Both the position numbers and the translations under genes were made by a program. Shown in pieces: positions 40,766-43,608 of a DNA stretch of 43,608 nucleotides. The DNA is from Candidatus Eisenbergiella merdavium (GTDB lineage: Bacteria; Bacillota; Clostridia; Lachnospirales; Lachnospiraceae). Below the pieces are notes generated by a model. It had not been told where the DNA came from. It searched no databases and saw only the letters and a list, made by a program, of their open reading frames with translations. The stretch is from NCBI GenBank assembly GCA_019119595.1, contig DWWS01000012.1:1-43608 (forward strand), read 5' to 3'. The stretch's first letter is position 1. Every line of letters starts with the position of its first letter.

Positions 40766-41632
40766 ATGAAAAAGAGAAAAAAGGGACTTTTATTCGATCT
40801 TCTGAACGGGGCGGTTCTTACCCTGGTGGCGCTGGTGACGCTGTACCCGTTTTTATACGTGGTGTTCGCCTCCTTCAGCGATCCGCTGGAGCTGATGTCC
40901 AATTCAGGACTGCTATTCGCTCCGATGGGATTTTCGCTGGATGCCTATGTGCGGGTGTTTGAAAATCCCTCCATATACAGCGGATACGCAAATACCATCT
41001 TTTACGTGGTGGTGGGAACCCTGGTGAACATCATCGCCACCTGCATGGCCGCCTATGTGCTTTCCAGAAAGCAGTTCATGCTTAGACGATTTCTGACGGT
41101 CATGTTTATCTTTACCATGTATTTCAACGGCGGCCTGATCCCCAGCTACCTGCTGATCAAGGATCTGGATCTGATCAACAGCCGTCTTGCGCTGATCCTG
41201 CCCGGGGCGGTGAATACCTTTAACCTGATGATCATGATCACGGGCTTTGAGGGAGTGCCGGAATCGCTGGAGGAATCGGCAAGAATGGACGGGGCAGGGG
41301 ACTGGACGATCCTGTTTCGGATCATTATGCCGCTGGCGAAGCCCACGATCATGGTCATGGTGCTCTACTATGCGGTGGGACACTGGAATTCCTGGTTCAA
41401 CGCCATGATCTATCTGCGGGACGCGGACAAGATGCCTCTCCAGATCTTCCTGCGGGATATTCTGACGCGCAGCCAGCTCGGAGCCATGTCCGGGCAGGTG
41501 GATGTGGAGGATGTGGGCCTTACGATCAAATACGCCACGATCATTGTATCCACGGTGCCTATCCTGTGCATTTATCCCTTTATCCAGAAGCATTTTGTCA
41601 AGGGCGTCATGATCGGAGCCGTTAAGGAATAA
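40766..41632 (+). CDS. ABC sugar transporter permease (YtcP/AraQ-like)
   Basis: This is the second permease of the importer (289 residues), with six helices beginning GAVLTLVALVTLYPFLYVVF. The segment FTMYFNGGLIPSYLLIKDLD is characteristic of the YtcP-like group paired with LplB. The EAA loop reads ESARMDGAGDWTILFRIIMP, then LAKPTIMVMVLYY. The C-terminus QKHFVKGVMIGAVKE is the standard ending. The ATG at 40766 fits AGGAG at 40754-40758 better than the ATG at 40760. Confidence 0.93.
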   Translation: MKKRKKGLLFDLLNGAVLTLVALVTLYPFLYVVFASFSDPLELMSNSGLLFAPMGFSLDAYVRVFENPSIYSGYANTIFYVVVGTLVNIIATCMAAYVLSRKQFMLRRFLTVMFIFTMYFNGGLIPSYLLIKDLDLINSRLALILPGAVNTFNLMIMITGFEGVPESLEESARMDGAGDWTILFRIIMPLAKPTIMVMVLYYAVGHWNSWFNAMIYLRDADKMPLQIFLRDILTRSQLGAMSGQVDVEDVGLTIKYATIIVSTVPILCIYPFIQKHFVKGVMIGAVKE

Positions 41633-41691
41633 AACAAGCCTTTCCCGAAGACCTGAAAAAAACGGAGTGAGGCGGAAGCTGGGAGGAAAAT

Positions 41692-43374
41692 ATGGTACGC
41701 GCATTTGACACACACAAGATCAGAAAAACAAGGGAGCTGTCGGGCTGCCTGTGGGATTTTCAGACCCTGCCGGAGGAGGGTGAGGCCGTGAGGCTGAAGA
41801 CCCCGGTGCCGGGCTGCTGGCAGAGCGAGCCGGAGACCCTGACCTACAGAGGAAAGGCCTGCTATGAAAGAAGCTTTTCGGCGGCCGGAAATATCCGCCT
41901 GGAATGGAAGGGGGTCAGCCATACGGCTCAGGTTTATGTGGACGGCGAACCTGTGGCAGAGCACTATAACGCCTATACCCCGTTTTCGGCGGTGGTCAGA
42001 GGACTTCCCGCAGGAGAGCATACGCTGAAGGTCTATGTGGACAATTCCTTCGGCCCGGATTCCGCTCTCCATGTGCCCAACGATTATCAGACCTATGGCG
42101 GAATTACCCGTCCTGTGGTGCTGGAGGAGCTGGGAGGACAGTACCTGTCCCGCCTGCAGGTCACGCCCTTTCTTCGGGAGGGAAGCTGGTATATCCGTGC
42201 GGAGGGAATGGTGGAAAATCTGGAGGATAAGCCCTTTGACGGAAGCGTAGGATTGTATCTGGAGGATGAGCGGCTCGCTGTTCTTCCCGTTCATGCGGAA
42301 GCGGGGGAGACCGCCGCCTTTGCAGCAGAGAAGCTTCCCTGCCCTAAGGCCGAAGCCTGGTGCCCGGAAAATCCCCGCCTGTATTTCGTCTCAGCCATTC
42401 TGTGCGCACAGGACGGACAGGCGGCGGATGACCTTATCGACCGTATGGGCTTCCGGGAAATTCAGATTGCGGGAAAGGATATTCTTTTTAACGGTAAAAA
42501 AATCCGCATCAAGGGCTTCTGCCGTCATGAGGATCATCCTCAGTTCGGTTGCAGCCTTCCCTATGCCGCCATGTGCAGGGATCTTTCCCTGATGCGCGAT
42601 CTGGGAGCCAACTCGGTGCGTACTTCTCATTATCCCAATGACGAGCTGTTTCTGGATCTGTGCGATGAGACGGGAATGCTTGTGTGGGAGGAAAACCATG
42701 CCAGAGGACTTTCCGAGGAGGACATGCGCAACCCCAATTTTGAGCGCCAGTGCGAGGACTGCATCCGGGAGATGATCGAGGCCCATTATAACCATCCCTC
42801 CATATATATCTGGGGGATCCTCAACGAATGCGCCAGCCATACCGAATACGGAAGGGACTGCTATCAGAAGCAGCTTGCGCTGATCCGAAGCCTGGACAAC
42901 AGCCGTCCCTGCTCCTTCGCAAGCTGTCAGTTCAAGACGGATATCTGCTTTGATCTGCCGGATGTGGTTTCCTACAATATCTATCCCCAGTGGTATCACG
43001 ACACGCCCGCCGATGCCTATCTGAAGGATCTGTACGACTGGGTGCAGGAGGAAACCGGAGGGAGCGGAAAGCCGTTCCTTGTAACGGAGGTGGGAGCGGG
43101 CGGCATCTACGGCTACCGCACCCCGGAGAAGGTAAAGTGGTCGGAGGAATACCAGGCGCAGGCCCTGGAAAGACAGCTTAACGCCATATTTTCTCAGGAG
43201 GGCTGCAGCGGCGTGTACGTCTGGCAGTTCTGCGACTGCAGGGTATGCGACAGCTGGTTCCATGTTAGGCCCAGAACCATGAACAACAAGGGCGTCGTGG
43301 ATGAGTACCGGCGCCCGAAGCTGGCCTATGAAACGGTGAAGAGGATATATCGCAGCGTGGAAACATACGTGTGA
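41692..43374 (+). CDS. Glycoside hydrolase family 2 (beta-galactosidase/beta-glucuronidase-like)
   Basis: This GH2 enzyme has 560 residues, at the short end of the family and close to beta-glucuronidases in size. It has the sugar-binding sandwich (WKGVSHTAQVYVDGEPVAEH), an immunoglobulin-like middle domain, and a TIM barrel that starts near residue 265 (IRIKGFCRHEDHP). NSVRTSHYPND is a GH2 signature; the acid/base is Glu379 in WGILNECASH and the nucleophile Glu466 in TEVGAGG. No signal peptide is seen, so it acts on the sugar brought in by the adjacent importer. Substrate is not certain: beta-galactoside, beta-glucuronide or beta-mannoside are possible. GGGAGG precedes the ATG. It ends the AraC-ABC locus. 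Confidence 0.92.
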   Translation: MVRAFDTHKIRKTRELSGCLWDFQTLPEEGEAVRLKTPVPGCWQSEPETLTYRGKACYERSFSAAGNIRLEWKGVSHTAQVYVDGEPVAEHYNAYTPFSAVVRGLPAGEHTLKVYVDNSFGPDSALHVPNDYQTYGGITRPVVLEELGGQYLSRLQVTPFLREGSWYIRAEGMVENLEDKPFDGSVGLYLEDERLAVLPVHAEAGETAAFAAEKLPCPKAEAWCPENPRLYFVSAILCAQDGQAADDLIDRMGFREIQIAGKDILFNGKKIRIKGFCRHEDHPQFGCSLPYAAMCRDLSLMRDLGANSVRTSHYPNDELFLDLCDETGMLVWEENHARGLSEEDMRNPNFERQCEDCIREMIEAHYNHPSIYIWGILNECASHTEYGRDCYQKQLALIRSLDNSRPCSFASCQFKTDICFDLPDVVSYNIYPQWYHDTPADAYLKDLYDWVQEETGGSGKPFLVTEVGAGGIYGYRTPEKVKWSEEYQAQALERQLNAIFSQEGCSGVYVWQFCDCRVCDSWFHVRPRTMNNKGVVDEYRRPKLAYETVKRIYRSVETYV

Positions 43375-43399
43375 GGAAGTGGGACATTTTAAAATCCCA

Positions 43400-43428
43400 T
43401 TGACAAAAAAAGCGGTCTGTTCTAAGAT
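43400..43428 (+). promoter_or_regulatory. Promoter of antitoxin-like RNA, locus 3
   Basis: A perfect TTGACA (43400-43405) and TAAGAT (43423-43428) are 17 bases apart. Initiation would be near 43435. Confidence 0.75.
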
Positions 43429-43434
43429 AAAGAT

Positions 43435-43530
43435 GAAAAGGATGCCACCAACAGCAAGTGGTTGGCTCTGGTTAATAATTGGCTATCAAAAAGACAACCT
43501 TACCTTTTGCCGTGGTGGTTGTCTTTTTGA
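43435..43530 (+). ncRNA. Predicted antitoxin RNA of type I toxin-antitoxin locus 3
   Basis: A small RNA of about 95 nt starts near GAAAAGGATGCCACC, forms a 5' hairpin in which CCAC (43445-43448) pairs with GTGG (43458-43461), has an A/U-rich linker and ends in a 12-base-pair terminator: AAAAAGACAACC (43488-43499) with GGTTGTCTTTTT (43517-43528). Length, order of parts and the AAAAGG start match the RNA at 16037-16131. A convergent peptide ORF on the minus strand ends in the terminator stem. Confidence 0.65.
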
Positions 43531-43608
43531 TTATCTAAATTCTTTTTCACTGCTATGTATGTGTTAATGATACCAACCATGCAGTTGAGTATCTTGATAA
43601 CAACATCC
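43500..43608 (-). CDS. Toxin-like small peptide, cut by window end (locus 3)
   Basis: The minus-strand frame entering from the window edge reads DVVIKILNCMVGIINTYIAV and then a basic, polar tail KKNLDNQKDNHHGKR to a TAA at 43502-43500. A hydrophobic stretch with a Lys/His-rich tail, ending in the terminator stem of a convergent small RNA, fits a type I toxin. The start codon is outside the window, so length and family remain open. It differs in sequence from the peptides at 16121-16198 and 22911-23003. Confidence 0.5.
   Translation of the reverse strand, partial: DVVIKILNCMVGIINTYIAVKKNLDNQKDNHHGKR

Noticed and set aside
1..43608. CRISPR arrays, rRNA genes, tRNA genes and insertion sequences with transposase
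   Set aside because: None was seen. The only regularly spaced repeats are the 27-base coding units at 29207-29341, which are contiguous and have no spacers.

Overview
The window looks like chromosomal DNA of a Gram-positive gut-type Clostridia, most likely a Lachnospiraceae relative. This is inferred from GC-rich coding DNA with strong AGGAGG-type ribosome binding sites, lipoprotein solute-binding proteins, an ABC exporter of the FtsX type, putative holin-like type I toxins and many glycan-use genes. Species cannot be told from the sequence.

Layout. 1-2050 is an AT-rich, poorly coding stretch with one gene for a protein carrying an HExxH motif, a pair of dispersed repeats and a gene fragment; it looks like the scar of a mobile element. 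2058-15966 is one long plus-strand maltodextrin/glycogen locus: binding lipoprotein, two MalFG-type permeases (the malF-like gene is frameshifted), type I pullulanase, glycogen debranching enzyme, glycogen phosphorylase, 4-alpha-glucanotransferase and a neopullulanase-like GH13 enzyme. Together these import linear dextrins, cut alpha-1,6 branches, phosphorolyse the chains and recycle short ends. 16188-19911 (minus strand) is a histidine kinase plus ABC exporter pair with no response regulator. 20135-21342 is a membrane-anchored XRE protein with a TraX-like protein; 21366-22612 is a LytTR regulator with a LiaF-like membrane protein. 23238-25939 holds an M3 peptidase and a DEDDh exonuclease.

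25936-27920 is an AT-rich two-gene cassette (AAA ATPase plus a small protein with TOPRIM-like acidic motifs) that resembles RloA/RloB or AbiL-type phage-defence pairs. 28156-35419 holds a secreted protein with a 27-bp tandem repeat, a small HTH protein, a D-Ala-D-Ala carboxypeptidase, TrmB, a cytidylate kinase-like protein, a GH43 enzyme and thioredoxin. 35525-43374 is a second sugar locus: membrane-bound AraC regulator, LplA/LplB/YtcP-type ABC importer and a GH2 glycosidase.

The most striking pattern is three look-alike small loci at about 16.0, 23.0 and 43.5 kb. Each has a strong promoter, a short RNA with a 5' hairpin and a terminator, and on the opposite strand a short hydrophobic peptide ORF ending in the terminator stem. 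I read them as type I toxin-antitoxin modules: one intact, one whose toxin start lies inside the end of an ABC permease gene, and one cut by the window edge.
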